DNA of 64,000 nt, taken from NCBI RefSeq assembly GCF_023657595.1, contig NZ_CP098323.1, positions 1,450,001 to 1,514,000 on the forward strand, in the 5' to 3' direction. Under the pieces are notes generated by a model that had not been told where the DNA came from, did no database searches, and saw nothing but the letters and a program-made list of their open reading frames with translations. Below, piece after piece: positions 8,801 through 17,476 of the stretch (positions are counted from its first letter, which is position 1; every line of letters begins with the position of its first letter). A program made the translations under genes and the position numbers. The stretch comes from Cytobacillus firmus. Its GTDB lineage: Bacteria > Bacillota > Bacilli > Bacillales > Cytobacillaceae.

Positions 8801-9445
8801 AAAATTCCCTCCTTGTTTTGTTAATTCATTTAAATTGCTAGTTTGCAATGAAGAACTCAACCACCTCCTATGGGTATCCAAAAATGGAAAACCCTGCCGT
8901 TACCCTGTACTTTAGCTAAATTAAAGGCTGGAGATTGTCGAAAAATAAAGTTTTTTGCAGTGCTTTTATGAAAATGGCTATAATGCTTCATAGGTCATTA
9001 AGGGTTACAGGCTTAAAGAATGAACTTTTTACGGTTATTTATAGAGTAAAAGTATTATTTTTCCATATATTCAAATGGATCTTGGAAAAAATAAGGAAAA
9101 GGAGGGAGGCAGTATTTTCACAGAATGATAAAATAAATAAAAAGGGTGGAGAACTTAAAGGAATCCTTTACTCAAAATTGCAAAAAATGAAATCGAAGAT
9201 GGGTAGTCTGGGGTGTAACTTTATTCATCTTTTTACAGGTGAAAAGAGATTGAAAAAAGTTACGGTTAAAAAGGCGCTTTCTCGGATTTTTCTCAAATTT
9301 GATGCTAAGGAATCAGATTGTTTTACATTATAGGATAAATGAACAGGTTATAAATTATGGTTTTACCACAAGTTTTACATAAACAATGAAAAAGTGTTTC
9401 TTTTCTGATTTTTATTCGTCTAATAATATGCGAGGGGGCGCCACA
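8801..9445. other. intergenic region between bpr and the ECF sigma gene
   Basis: These 645 bases hold the leader of the protease gene on the minus strand (AAGGAGGG at 8805-8812) and the upstream region of the sigma gene on the plus strand. An open frame at 8935-9333 has no usable ribosome binding site and a composition unlike a protein. I see no convincing terminator, repeat or RNA gene. Confidence 0.5.
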
Positions 9446-9982
9446 ATGGAGAGAATAACGGCAGAAGCGTTTGAAGATATATACAGCGAGTACAGCGATC
9501 GAATTTATGGATACATATTTCTTCTCGTAAATGATAAAGAAGTGGCGGAAGATCTGACACAAGACACCTTTATCAAAGCCTACAAATATCTGAATCAATT
9601 TAATGGGGATTCCCAGATCTTTACGTGGCTTGTCCGGATATCCAGAAATGTAGCCATTGATTATTTGCGCAAAAAAAGCAGATTCAAATTTTTCTCAATA
9701 GAAAAATTCCAACTCCAATCAGATGAAGATACTCCTACAGAGATAATGATTAAGGGTGAAAAAGTTACACTCTTATATGAAGCAATCCGCCATTTGAAAT
9801 TAAGCTATCAAGAAGTGCTGATTTTGAGAAAAATAAAGGAGTTTTCCATTAAGGAAACGGCTGAAATCTTGAATTGGTCTGAAAATAAAGTGAAAATCAC
9901 CACTTCCAGGGCACTCGCAGCGCTAAAAAAAGAATTGCAGAAAAGGGGGGAAATCCATGAAGAGCTCATTCGGATCCGATAA
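9446..9982 (+). CDS. ECF-type RNA polymerase sigma factor
   Basis: A 178-residue sigma-70 family factor of the extracytoplasmic function group. Region 2 is visible as FEDIYSEYSDRIYGYIF, then the conserved DLTQDTFIKAYKYL and FTWLVRISRNVAIDYLRKK. Region 4 follows as LSYQEVLILRKIKEFSIKETAEILNWSENKVKITTSRALAALKK, with the sigma-4 helix-turn-helix. The ATG at 9446 follows a GAGGGGG site; an upstream in-frame ATG (9386) lacks one. The next gene overlaps by 26 bp and encodes a single-pass membrane protein, the usual arrangement of an ECF factor with its anti-sigma. The target regulon cannot be read from the window. It is close in organisation to SigV/SigX/YlaC-type pairs but cannot be assigned to one. 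Confidence 0.9.
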   Translation: MERITAEAFEDIYSEYSDRIYGYIFLLVNDKEVAEDLTQDTFIKAYKYLNQFNGDSQIFTWLVRISRNVAIDYLRKKSRFKFFSIEKFQLQSDEDTPTEIMIKGEKVTLLYEAIRHLKLSYQEVLILRKIKEFSIKETAEILNWSENKVKITTSRALAALKKELQKRGEIHEELIRIR

Positions 9983-10565
9983 TTCCTTTCGAGAATTGGG
10001 ACGAATTCCGCGTTCTCAAAAGCAAAAGCAGGAGAGTCTGCAAAAAATATTGAGGAGCATAGAGGAAAAACCTGAAAGAAAGAAAGCTATTTTCCCGAGA
10101 TTTTTATCTGCTGCCGCTGTAATGGCTGCTTGTGTCATGTTCGCTTTCATTATATTTTCTGAGGATTCTATGACCAGAGGCAGGAGCAGTTCAGAGATGC
10201 TTGGGAATAGCTTTATAAGCCAAACAACCATTGCTATATCAGAAACCGAGAAATCCTTCTCTGCCGATGGAAAGTATTCAGCTGAAATCGCGACTGTAAA
10301 AGATCCAAAGTGGGAAAACACGGCAAGAAATGCCATAAATTCGGCCATCCCATCAGAGACAGTCATTGATGCCAAACCAACCTATGATATCCAATTTAAT
10401 TTAAAGGGAAAAGAACCGGTAAAGATGAAAGTCTGGAACGAGCAAGGCGAAGTTTACTTTAAGCTAATTGATAGTGAAGAAATTTATTCAGTTCCTGCTG
10501 CAGAGGGCTCTCTATTTATTGAATATATAGAGGCAATCGCGCAAAGCATTCAAAATACTCCTTGA
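9957..10565 (+). CDS. putative membrane-bound anti-sigma factor
   Basis: A 202-residue protein overlapping the ECF sigma gene by 26 bp, started at an ATG 7 bases after AAGGGGGG. It has a basic cytoplasmic N-terminus (about residues 1-45, RSQKQKQESLQKILRSIEE), one transmembrane segment (about 48-67, FLSAAAVMAACVMFAFIIF) and an extracytoplasmic domain of about 130 residues. The usual zinc-binding HxxxCxxC motif of anti-sigma domains is absent. The anti-sigma role is inferred from topology and gene pairing only; the extracytoplasmic domain is unknown to me and could be the stress sensor. Confidence 0.65.
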   Translation: MKSSFGSDNSFRELGRIPRSQKQKQESLQKILRSIEEKPERKKAIFPRFLSAAAVMAACVMFAFIIFSEDSMTRGRSSSEMLGNSFISQTTIAISETEKSFSADGKYSAEIATVKDPKWENTARNAINSAIPSETVIDAKPTYDIQFNLKGKEPVKMKVWNEQGEVYFKLIDSEEIYSVPAAEGSLFIEYIEAIAQSIQNTP

Positions 10566-10567
10566 TT

Positions 10568-10594
10568 TGACTCCTGTAAGGGGTCATTTTTTTT
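10568..10594 (+). terminator. terminator after the sigma/anti-sigma pair
   Basis: The stem TGACTCC/GGGGTCA (7 bp, one wobble) with a 5-base loop is followed by eight T residues. Confidence 0.85.
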
Positions 10595-10770
10595 AGGCAG
10601 AAAGGGCTGGATTTTGACAAATATCGAGAATTTTTTCAAATAAATGTTTTATCCCAGATTAAAAGGGTAGTACTTACTTAGTTAATAAAAATTTTTATTC
10701 GCTTGATTCCTGCAGGCAGGGAATAGGCAGAACATTAAAGCTGAAAATTATAAATATTAGGGGGAGCATC

Positions 10771-12063
10771 ATGAAAAAAGGACTTCTTTTTATTATTTCC
10801 GCATTCCTGCTTATTGGAACATTAACAGGCTGTTCCGGGGAAAGTGCTCAGGCAGAAAAGACGAAGGATGGAAAGGTCGTTGTTGATTTTTGGAGTTTTT
10901 GGGGTTCAGAAACAAGAAGGCCAATTATTGAAAAAATCATAGATGATTTTAACAAATCACAGGATGAGGTTTTTGTTAAGCATACATATTTGCCTTGGGG
11001 AGATATTTGGACAAAGAATCTGGCATCCGTTGCTGCCGGTAATCCTGCTGATGTTATTATTAACGATATTAATTCGGTCGGCCAGCGGGCAGAAAATGGA
11101 CAATCTGAAGATTTGAGCAAGTATATCGATGATTCGTTTAAAGACCAGTTTTACCCGCATTTATGGGAAACGGTAATGTACGAGGACAAGGCTTATGCAG
11201 TTCCATTTAATACAGATACCAGATTGCTATTTTACAATAAAGATGCTTTCAAAGAAGCGGGCCTTGACCCGGAAAAGCCGCCTGCTACATGGGCTGAACT
11301 GGAGGAGTATGCTCAGAAGCTGGATGTTAAAAATGGAGATCGCTATGAGCGGGTTGGCTTTTACCCGCTTTGGGGCAGTATCGGCGCAGCAAGCTGGATG
11401 ACAAGCGCTGATGGCGGAAAAGGATTCATTCAAGATGGCAAACTTTATATCAATACTCCTAAGAAGCAGGAAGCGCTTCAATGGCTGCTGGGATGGAAGG
11501 AGCGTCTCGGCGAGAAAACAGTTCAGTCTTTTGAAGCTGAATTTGGAAGTGAACAGTCAAATCCGTTCATTGCCGGCAAAGTGGCAATGTGGGTGGATAT
11601 CGGTACATTTTACACACAAATTCGTGATTATGGCAATGATATGAATTTTGGGGTTGCCCCGATTCCTGCATATGAAGAAGGTTCCGGGAACTGGAGTGAT
11701 GGAGGTGGGTTCGTAGCTGAAATTCCGAAAGGAGCCAAACACCCTGAGGAAGCTATGAAGTTTATCGAGTATCTTACAGGTCCAGAAGCACAAAAATATT
11801 GGGCTATGAAAAATTATGATAATGTCGCAAATAAAGAAGCTGCAGAGGCCGTGGTAAAGGAACTTAAAGGCGATGATCAATATGTATATGAAGCGACTGT
11901 GAAAAACCTGGATCAGACGCAATTATTCCCTGTCCCGACACAGTATCCCGATTACCAGAATCGCATTAATCCTCACGTAGACAATGTTCTGCTAGGTAAA
12001 ACCAAGCCAGAAAAAGCGCTCGAAAAAGCAGAAGAAGATGTTGAAAAAATAAAGAAAAATTAG
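10771..12063 (+). CDS. sugar ABC transporter substrate-binding lipoprotein (CUT1 family)
   Basis: A family-1 extracellular solute-binding protein of 430 residues. The lipoprotein signal MKKGLLFIISAFLLIGTLTG-C with lipobox LTGC places it on the outer face of the membrane. The mature part has the typical pattern of sugar binders: VVDFWSFWGSETRRPIIEKIIDDFN near the start, VPFNTDTRLLFYNKDAFKEAGL, and GKVAMWVDIGTF with FGVAPIPAYEEGSGNWSDGGGF later. A ribosome binding site, AGGGGGAG, precedes the ATG. The two permease genes follow; no ATPase gene is present, so the shared MsmX-type ATPase encoded elsewhere is probably used. The sugar cannot be named from the sequence. Confidence 0.9.
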   Translation: MKKGLLFIISAFLLIGTLTGCSGESAQAEKTKDGKVVVDFWSFWGSETRRPIIEKIIDDFNKSQDEVFVKHTYLPWGDIWTKNLASVAAGNPADVIINDINSVGQRAENGQSEDLSKYIDDSFKDQFYPHLWETVMYEDKAYAVPFNTDTRLLFYNKDAFKEAGLDPEKPPATWAELEEYAQKLDVKNGDRYERVGFYPLWGSIGAASWMTSADGGKGFIQDGKLYINTPKKQEALQWLLGWKERLGEKTVQSFEAEFGSEQSNPFIAGKVAMWVDIGTFYTQIRDYGNDMNFGVAPIPAYEEGSGNWSDGGGFVAEIPKGAKHPEEAMKFIEYLTGPEAQKYWAMKNYDNVANKEAAEAVVKELKGDDQYVYEATVKNLDQTQLFPVPTQYPDYQNRINPHVDNVLLGKTKPEKALEKAEEDVEKIKKN

Positions 12064-12066
12064 AAC

Positions 12067-12095
12067 AAAGAGAGAAGGGTAATCCTTCTCTCTTT
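12067..12095 (+). terminator. hairpin between the binding-protein and permease genes
   Basis: A 12-bp perfect stem, AAAGAGAGAAGG / CCTTCTCTCTTT, lies 3 bases after the stop codon with only a short T tail. Such hairpins commonly reduce read-through or stabilise the binding-protein message, so that it is made in excess over the permeases. Confidence 0.7.
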
Positions 12096-12124
12096 ATAAA
12101 TACTATAAAAAGAAGGTGTAAGGG

Positions 12125-13105
12125 TTGAAATCATATGAGACAACGATTGAGCGCCGGGGAGCAGATTTTGCAGGAAAAAAAGGGAAGGCATCATCACACA
12201 GACGGCTGTCACGCCAAACAAGAGAAAATATCTTTGGCTATCTATTTATCAGCCCGTGGATAATCGGATTTCTGGGACTGACACTTGGCCCGTTATTATT
12301 TTCCTTATTTGCCAGTTTTACAGACTATAATATCACTTCAAAAATGAATTTTATCGGCCTTGATAATTTCAAACGCATGTTTACGATTGATGACCTATTT
12401 AAAACGTCACTATGGAACACGTTATATTACGTTTTATTCTCTGTCCCGCTGACCACAGCAGGGGCGATTTTTCTGTCGGTTCTTCTAAATCAGAAAGTAA
12501 AAGGCATGAAATTTTTCCGCACACTTTATTATCTGCCTGCTATCCTCTCAGGTGTTGCAGTTTACTTTTTATGGATGCAGCTGCTGAGTCCGTCAACAGG
12601 TCTGGTTAATACGTTCCTTGCATGGTTTGGAATTGAGGGGCCAGCCTGGCTGTTTGACCCTGAATGGACAAAGCCTGCTTTGCTTTTGATGAAAATGTGG
12701 AGTGTCGGGGGAGGAATGCTTCTATATCTGGCAAGTCTGCAGGGGGTGTCAAATTCCCTTTATGAAGCAGCGGATCTGGATGGGGCCGGTGTAATGCAGA
12801 AATTTTTTTACATCACATTGCCAATGATTTCGCCGATCATTTTCTTTGATGTGCTGACAAGTACGATCGGTTCATTTCAAATTTTCCAGGAGGCTTATGT
12901 CATGACGGAGAATGGAAGCGGCGGACCTGGAAATTCACTTCTGTTCTATAATCTTCATATGTGGAATAATGCGTTTGAGGTGTTTGACATGGGCTATGCC
13001 TCTGCAATGGCCTGGCTGTTGTTTATTGTCGTTATGATACTGACAATCATTAATATGAAAATCGGTAAAAAATGGGTTCATTATGAGGGAGGAGATGATA
13101 AATGA
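12125..13105 (+). CDS. sugar ABC transporter permease (MalF/UgpA type)
   Basis: An integral membrane protein of 326 residues with six hydrophobic segments, preceded by a basic cytoplasmic N-terminus. The EAA-type loop is visible as LYEAADLDGAGVMQKFFYITLPMI, which contacts the ATPase. The start is a TTG at 12125, set by AAGGTG six bases upstream. The gene lies downstream of the binding-protein gene and overlaps the next permease by 4 bp (ATGA), indicating translational coupling. It forms a heterodimeric channel with the following gene product. Confidence 0.92.
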   Translation: MKSYETTIERRGADFAGKKGKASSHRRLSRQTRENIFGYLFISPWIIGFLGLTLGPLLFSLFASFTDYNITSKMNFIGLDNFKRMFTIDDLFKTSLWNTLYYVLFSVPLTTAGAIFLSVLLNQKVKGMKFFRTLYYLPAILSGVAVYFLWMQLLSPSTGLVNTFLAWFGIEGPAWLFDPEWTKPALLLMKMWSVGGGMLLYLASLQGVSNSLYEAADLDGAGVMQKFFYITLPMISPIIFFDVLTSTIGSFQIFQEAYVMTENGSGGPGNSLLFYNLHMWNNAFEVFDMGYASAMAWLLFIVVMILTIINMKIGKKWVHYEGGDDK

Positions 13106-13971
13106 GATCTGCTGCAGCACCGAAGTTTTATGAGACGAAAAAATTCAAAGATAAAGTAAAGCAGGCGATTGTTTTCATCGTTTTATTAGCAGGAAGTGTA
13201 CTGGTAATATCTCCGCTTTGGTGGATGATTTCGACTTCTCTGAAATCCCCTGCAGAGATAGCTCAATATCCGCCGACCTTTATGCCAAAAGAATTCCATT
13301 TTTCCAATTATGTTGACGCCTGGAAAACAGCACCGTTTACCCGCTGGGCTATGAATACATTCTTTATTGCCTTTTGCGGAATGGCGGGAAGCGTTATTGT
13401 CAATTCGCTGGTTGCTTATGCATTTGCGAAGATCCGTTTTAAAGGAAGAAATGCTCTGTTTATAGTTGTGTTATCAACCATGCTGATCCCAGGGTTTGTC
13501 ACCATGGTGCCTCAGTACATTTTATTCTCCAAGCTTGGCTGGGTAAATACGTATCTGCCGCTGGTTGTTCCGGCCTTTTTGGGGAGTGCCTTTTTCATCT
13601 TCCTGCTTCGCCAGTTTATGATGACCATTCCGAATGAACTTATTGAAGCAGCTGTACTGGACGGTGCTAATCATATTCAGATATGGTGGCATATCATGCT
13701 GCCATTGACGAAGCCGGCGCTTATTACTGTAGCCATTTTCTCATTTAATGGCGCATGGAATGATCTTCTTGGCCCGTTATTATATTTAAATGATGAAAGT
13801 CTCTACACCCTTCAAATCGGTCTTCAAACCTTCAAGGGAACTGTACAGACACAATGGCATTACCTGATGGCCATGTCAGTCATGGTATTATTGCCAGTAG
13901 TGCTGTTATTTTTCTTCTTCCAGAAGCACTTTATAGAAGGTTCGAATATCGCATCAGGCACGAAAGGATAA
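13102..13971 (+). CDS. sugar ABC transporter permease (MalG/UgpE type)
   Basis: The second CUT1 permease, 289 residues, six membrane segments. The EAA loop is ELIEAAVLDGANHIQIWWHIMLPLTKPAL. The N-terminal motif WWMISTSLKSPAEI and the C-terminal end FFFFQKHFIEGSNIASGTKG are typical of this subfamily. The ATG overlaps the stop codon of the previous gene. The operon ends at the strong hairpin that follows immediately. Confidence 0.93.
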   Translation: MRSAAAPKFYETKKFKDKVKQAIVFIVLLAGSVLVISPLWWMISTSLKSPAEIAQYPPTFMPKEFHFSNYVDAWKTAPFTRWAMNTFFIAFCGMAGSVIVNSLVAYAFAKIRFKGRNALFIVVLSTMLIPGFVTMVPQYILFSKLGWVNTYLPLVVPAFLGSAFFIFLLRQFMMTIPNELIEAAVLDGANHIQIWWHIMLPLTKPALITVAIFSFNGAWNDLLGPLLYLNDESLYTLQIGLQTFKGTVQTQWHYLMAMSVMVLLPVVLLFFFFQKHFIEGSNIASGTKG

Positions 13972-13975
13972 CAAA

Positions 13976-14007
13976 AACGGCTAAGCCATTCGCTTAGCCG
14001 TTCTTTT
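13976..14007. terminator. terminator between the sugar operon and the convergent gene
   Basis: An 11-bp stem, AACGGCTAAGC / GCTTAGCCGTT, with a 5-base loop. A CTTTT tail serves the plus strand and the A-rich other side serves the minus-strand gene. Confidence 0.85.
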
Positions 14008-14747
14008 CATTGTATAGGGCAATAGGTTCTCCATTCCCCGTCAACACACACCTTATGGCGGGGAACATAGCATTCAATGATCACAGAATCCGGATTCAGC
14101 CCGTTTTCTTCAAGCTGGGATGATACTGAAGCTTCGGACTCAGTGTTAGCGGATGAGCAGGGATACCCGCCGCGCCATTCATACTTTGTACAGTAGTAGC
14201 ATAGCTGGCCGGATGCTGTGGCTTTATCGGAAGAGACTGCATTACTTTTAGCCGCTTCTTTAATCAGCTGTGTTTTTTTCAATTCTACTTCTGTTAAATA
14301 ATCAGTAAAGGTGCTGTCTTTTGAGATATCTATTTTGGTCTCTTCTTCAGATTTCAGGTCTTTTACATAAAAAGCTTTATCCTCAATAAGCCTGCTGAAA
14401 TCAACCAGCCGCACTTTTAATTCCTTCCCGGACTCAAATGAGAAAGATAAAAGGGACGAGAAATTTACGAGAGCTTTTTCATCTAAGGAAATGTTTTTTT
14501 CGTTGTATTCAATTTCATATTGCACTGTCCAGCCATATTGTTTTCCTTTTTCATCAATAAGAGCTTTTGGCTGGATGGAGGCATCTTTTAATATAGAAGC
14601 TTTGAATTGCTTAAACTCATCAGATTTTAACACGGCTTTCATGAAATCTTTCTCAGTCAAACCTGCCGAATTACTTTTGGGCTGTGCAGAAACATTGCCT
14701 GAGAAAACTAGTAAAATAGTCAATAATAAGAAAATATACTTTTTCAT
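14007..14747 (-). CDS. secreted protein with cysteine-rich C-terminal domain
   Basis: I do not recognise this family. The ATG at 14747 follows AGGAGG at proper spacing. The 246 residues begin with a clear signal peptide (MKKYIFLLLTILLVFSGNVSAQP). A charged, mostly helical/beta region of about 150 residues follows. The last 65 residues hold all six cysteines: LCYYCTKYEWRGGYPC, IIECYVPRHKVC and TYCPIQ at the very end. The even count and clustering suggest a disulfide-bonded extracellular module. The gene is monocistronic and convergent with the sugar operon. Function unknown. Confidence 0.75.
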   Translation of the reverse strand: MKKYIFLLLTILLVFSGNVSAQPKSNSAGLTEKDFMKAVLKSDEFKQFKASILKDASIQPKALIDEKGKQYGWTVQYEIEYNEKNISLDEKALVNFSSLLSFSFESGKELKVRLVDFSRLIEDKAFYVKDLKSEEETKIDISKDSTFTDYLTEVELKKTQLIKEAAKSNAVSSDKATASGQLCYYCTKYEWRGGYPCSSANTESEASVSSQLEENGLNPDSVIIECYVPRHKVCVDGEWRTYCPIQ

Positions 14748-14897
14748 CACATACCTCCTAAAAGTATTGTCCAATATAAGATTAACCTATATTTCCATAA
14801 TTAGGAATGGTGCGATGTGATTATATTTATCTAGTATATTTTATCTAATCTAAATAAAAAACTGCCTTATGGTAAAAGCCTATTTAATGCAGATTAA

Positions 14898-15662
14898 TCA
14901 AATATTATAGAAGCTTTTTGTGTTATCATAAAGCTTCTTAAGGGCGCTGGTGAAAGATATTTCTTTTAGTTCAGCAAGGGCACTGATGGAATGGGCCATC
15001 ATGGAAGGATGGGTAGGTTTGTTTTTAAAAGGGCCCTCGAATTCCCATGGGCCGTCTGTTTCTGCCATCAATTTATCCAGCGGGTAATCCCGTACGAGGC
15101 CCTGTATTTCTTTTTCATACATGATATCTGGAGTAAAGGATATGTAATAGCCATTGGAAATCAGCCTGCTTGCTGCTGCAGTGTCACCTTTAAACCAGTG
15201 GAAATGAGCCTTTTTAATCGAATGCTTTTCCAATAAATTGCACACAATCTGTGCATCATCATAAATTGCATGGAGGACAATGGGTTTATCCTGTTTTTTT
15301 GCAAGCTTTATGAATTCTTCGAGAAGTTCAATATATCCGCCTGGGATCTTGCTCCCCTTAGGTCTCAAATAGTATGGAAGGCCAACCTCGCCAACAGCAG
15401 CCATCTGCTCTGTGTGAATCTTTATCCAGCTGAAAAGCTCTGAAATATCATGATCATTGGGCAGTACCTGTTCAGGGTGAAAACCAAAGGCAGGTTTAAC
15501 AAAGGGATAGATTTCTGCAAGAGCAAGGTTTCTTTTGCAGGATTTTAAATCGCTTGAAACTGTAACAAGTGAAAGCTTAAACGGCAATTCATGAAACATT
15601 TTTTCTAAATCAATATCGCTGTACTTATCAAGATGAATATGGGCATCAATATAATTATCCAT
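14898..15662 (-). CDS. TatD-family metal-dependent hydrolase
   Basis: A TatD-type amidohydrolase (TIM-barrel metal-dependent nuclease/hydrolase), 254 residues. Metal ligands are visible in order: IDAHIHLDK near the N-terminus, VGEVGLPYY (Glu), KPIVLHAIYDD, KKAHFHWFKGD and MAETDGPWEF. The ATG at 15662 is chosen for AGGAGG upstream. It lies 11 bp after the ATPase gene of the thiamine-precursor operon and so is probably co-transcribed and controlled by the TPP riboswitch. A TatD homologue in this operon suggests a hydrolytic step on an imported thiamine breakdown product, but that is inference; DNase activity is the better known role of the family. Confidence 0.85.
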   Translation of the reverse strand: MDNYIDAHIHLDKYSDIDLEKMFHELPFKLSLVTVSSDLKSCKRNLALAEIYPFVKPAFGFHPEQVLPNDHDISELFSWIKIHTEQMAAVGEVGLPYYLRPKGSKIPGGYIELLEEFIKLAKKQDKPIVLHAIYDDAQIVCNLLEKHSIKKAHFHWFKGDTAAASRLISNGYYISFTPDIMYEKEIQGLVRDYPLDKLMAETDGPWEFEGPFKNKPTHPSMMAHSISALAELKEISFTSALKKLYDNTKSFYNI

Positions 15663-15673
15663 GCTGCTGCCTC

Positions 15674-16408
15674 CTAATGATTTTTCAGCGCATGATGAAT
15701 GCTTCTTTTGCATTCAAGGAAATTTTCATCCAGAAAAATTTCCTCCATTCGCGGCCGCCCAAAAGGCACTTTATATTCTTGAACCACTTTAGCAGGCTTG
15801 CTGCCGAGTATTAATATTCGATCAGAGAGGTAAATGGCTTCTTCGATATTGTGAGTGACAAACAGAATCGTCGGCTTATGTTCATTCCAAATATCGAGAA
15901 GCCATTTTTGCATATCAAGACGGGTAAGCTCATCCAAAGCTGAAAAAGGTTCATCCAGCAGTATGATTGGCTGCGGGCTTAATAGTGCCCGGATAAAGGC
16001 GGTCCTTTGCTTCATGCCTCCTGATAATTCATGCGGAAAAGCATTTTCATAGTCACCGAGTCCGGCTTTTTGAAGCATTTTTCTGGCTGTTTCCGGATCG
16101 GGTTTCCCCATAATTTCCTGGCCAAGCAGAACATTCTGAAGGATAGTTCTCCAAGGCATCAGGGAAGGTGTCTGGGGCATATAGCTAATTGAACCGCGTT
16201 TGCCGCTGATTTCGGCATTCCCTAGCATTATGGACCCTTCCTCAGGCAGGAGCATCCCGCCAATCAGGTTAAAGATAGTGCTCTTTCCGCTGCCTGATGG
16301 ACCTAAAATCGAAACAAACTCTCCTTCATTTACTTGAAAACTCAAATTGCTTAAAACTTGATTTGAATCAAAATTTTTCGTTAGAGAATTAACCGATAAT
16401 TGTATCAT
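15674..16408 (-). CDS. thiZ: ABC transporter ATPase for thiamine precursor uptake (ThiZ-like)
   Basis: A nitrate/taurine/NMT1-type ABC ATPase, 244 residues. Walker A GPSGSGKST, Q-loop SYMPQ, signature ELSGGMKQR, Walker B IILLDEPFSALDE and the switch histidine in FVTHNIEEA are all intact. The ATG at 16408 overlaps the stop codon of the permease gene (ATGA). The operon order is binding protein, YkoF-like protein, permease, ATPase, TatD hydrolase, under a TPP riboswitch. The likely substrate is a pyrimidine precursor of thiamine (formylaminopyrimidine or HMP), as in ThiXYZ systems. Confidence 0.88.
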   Translation of the reverse strand: MIQLSVNSLTKNFDSNQVLSNLSFQVNEGEFVSILGPSGSGKSTIFNLIGGMLLPEEGSIMLGNAEISGKRGSISYMPQTPSLMPWRTILQNVLLGQEIMGKPDPETARKMLQKAGLGDYENAFPHELSGGMKQRTAFIRALLSPQPIILLDEPFSALDELTRLDMQKWLLDIWNEHKPTILFVTHNIEEAIYLSDRILILGSKPAKVVQEYKVPFGRPRMEEIFLDENFLECKRSIHHALKNH

Positions 16409-17172
16409 TTCCTCCCACTCTCCCTGGACTTCCATTTAATAAGCAAACGTTCTGAAAGTAATATACCTCCAAAAAGCAGCAAACTTAACAGCATAATCGC
16501 AAGTATGGCTACAAAAACACGGTCTGTCCGAAAGGAAGAAGAGGCTAGAGTCATATAAACCCCTATTCCGGCTTTGGCTCCGAGCCATTCAGATATTACA
16601 GCACCCATCACACTATAGGTCGCAGAGATCTTTAGCCCGGAAAATAAAGATGGAAGGGAATGGGGAAGCTCCAGCTTCCAAAACAGCTGTCCTCTGCCGG
16701 CTCCAGCCATCAGCATATAATGCCTGAGATCTCCTGGAGTTTGCCGAAAACCATCCAATGCTGCAACAGTAATGGGGAAGAAGCATACCAGCGTAATGAC
16801 AATAAGTTTTGGAAGTATGCCAAATCCAAACCATACAACCAGTAAAGGAGCCAGAACAATTATTGGCACATTCTGTGAAAGGATGAGAAGCGGGTAAACA
16901 GACTCTCTTATAAAAGGCAATAAGTGCAATATAACAGCTGTAAGCAATCCGATGGCAGTGCCAATGGCAAATCCACATAGTGAAAGCAGGACTGTCGATT
17001 GAAGATGCGGGCGGAAGCCCTCCCAGCCCAAAACTGCCTCCTGAATGATATCTGTCGGGGGAGGCAGGAGCCAAGCAGGGACTTCTGCCAGATTTACCGC
17101 CATCTCCCAGAGAATGAATAAAAGGAGGAGAACCGCAGCCGGCCTCCACCCTTTTCTGAATACATTGATCAT
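16405..17172 (-). CDS. thiX: ABC transporter permease for thiamine precursor uptake (ThiX-like)
   Basis: A 255-residue membrane protein of the SsuC/TauC/ThiX permease family with about six membrane segments. Family landmarks are PTDIIQEAV near the N-terminus, the QNVPIIVLAPLLVVWFGFG segment, and the coupling loop TPGDLRHYMLMAGAGRGQLFWKLELPHSLPSLFSGLKIS. Its ATG overlaps the end of the preceding gene by 4 bp and its stop overlaps the ATPase start by 4 bp, so the operon is translationally coupled. Confidence 0.88.
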   Translation of the reverse strand: MINVFRKGWRPAAVLLLLFILWEMAVNLAEVPAWLLPPPTDIIQEAVLGWEGFRPHLQSTVLLSLCGFAIGTAIGLLTAVILHLLPFIRESVYPLLILSQNVPIIVLAPLLVVWFGFGILPKLIVITLVCFFPITVAALDGFRQTPGDLRHYMLMAGAGRGQLFWKLELPHSLPSLFSGLKISATYSVMGAVISEWLGAKAGIGVYMTLASSSFRTDRVFVAILAIMLLSLLLFGGILLSERLLIKWKSRESGRK

Positions 17173-17462
17173 GGACGGTATTTCTCCGTTAAATCACTCA
17201 TTTCAATTCCAGCGGGCTGATAGAGAATCTTAACCTGTGAGATTACGTTGCTGCTGCCTTTTTCAATCATTTTTCTGTTCATGTCAGCAATGATTTTCAA
17301 TAAGTGTTCTAAATCGCCTTCCATCGTTGTTTCAAGGGGATGCACTTCGTACTTAACACCGGATTGCTGAATAATACTGATCGCTTCATCAACGTATGGT
17401 ATAACATTTTCCCCATCTTTTGTTTTTGGTATGATTTGAATGCTTACAAGTGCGTTTGCCAT
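17169..17462 (-). CDS. MTH1187/YkoF-type thiamine-binding protein
   Basis: A 97-residue cytoplasmic protein of the UPF0045/MTH1187 group, whose relatives (YkoF) bind thiamine or its pyrimidine moiety. It shows the conserved pattern ALVSIQIIPKTKDGENVIPYVDEAISIIQQSG, then VHPLETTMEGDLEHLLKII. It sits between the binding-protein and permease genes behind a TPP riboswitch, which supports a thiamine-related function. The fold is a ferredoxin-like dimer in solved relatives (family knowledge). Confidence 0.82.
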   Translation of the reverse strand: MANALVSIQIIPKTKDGENVIPYVDEAISIIQQSGVKYEVHPLETTMEGDLEHLLKIIADMNRKMIEKGSSNVISQVKILYQPAGIEMSDLTEKYRP

Positions 17463-17476
17463 TTAATAAACTCTCC

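Noticed and set aside
8935..9333. Open frame of 132 codons between bpr and the ECF sigma gene
   Set aside because: No usable ribosome binding site, biased composition without domain pattern, and it runs into the sigma gene leader.
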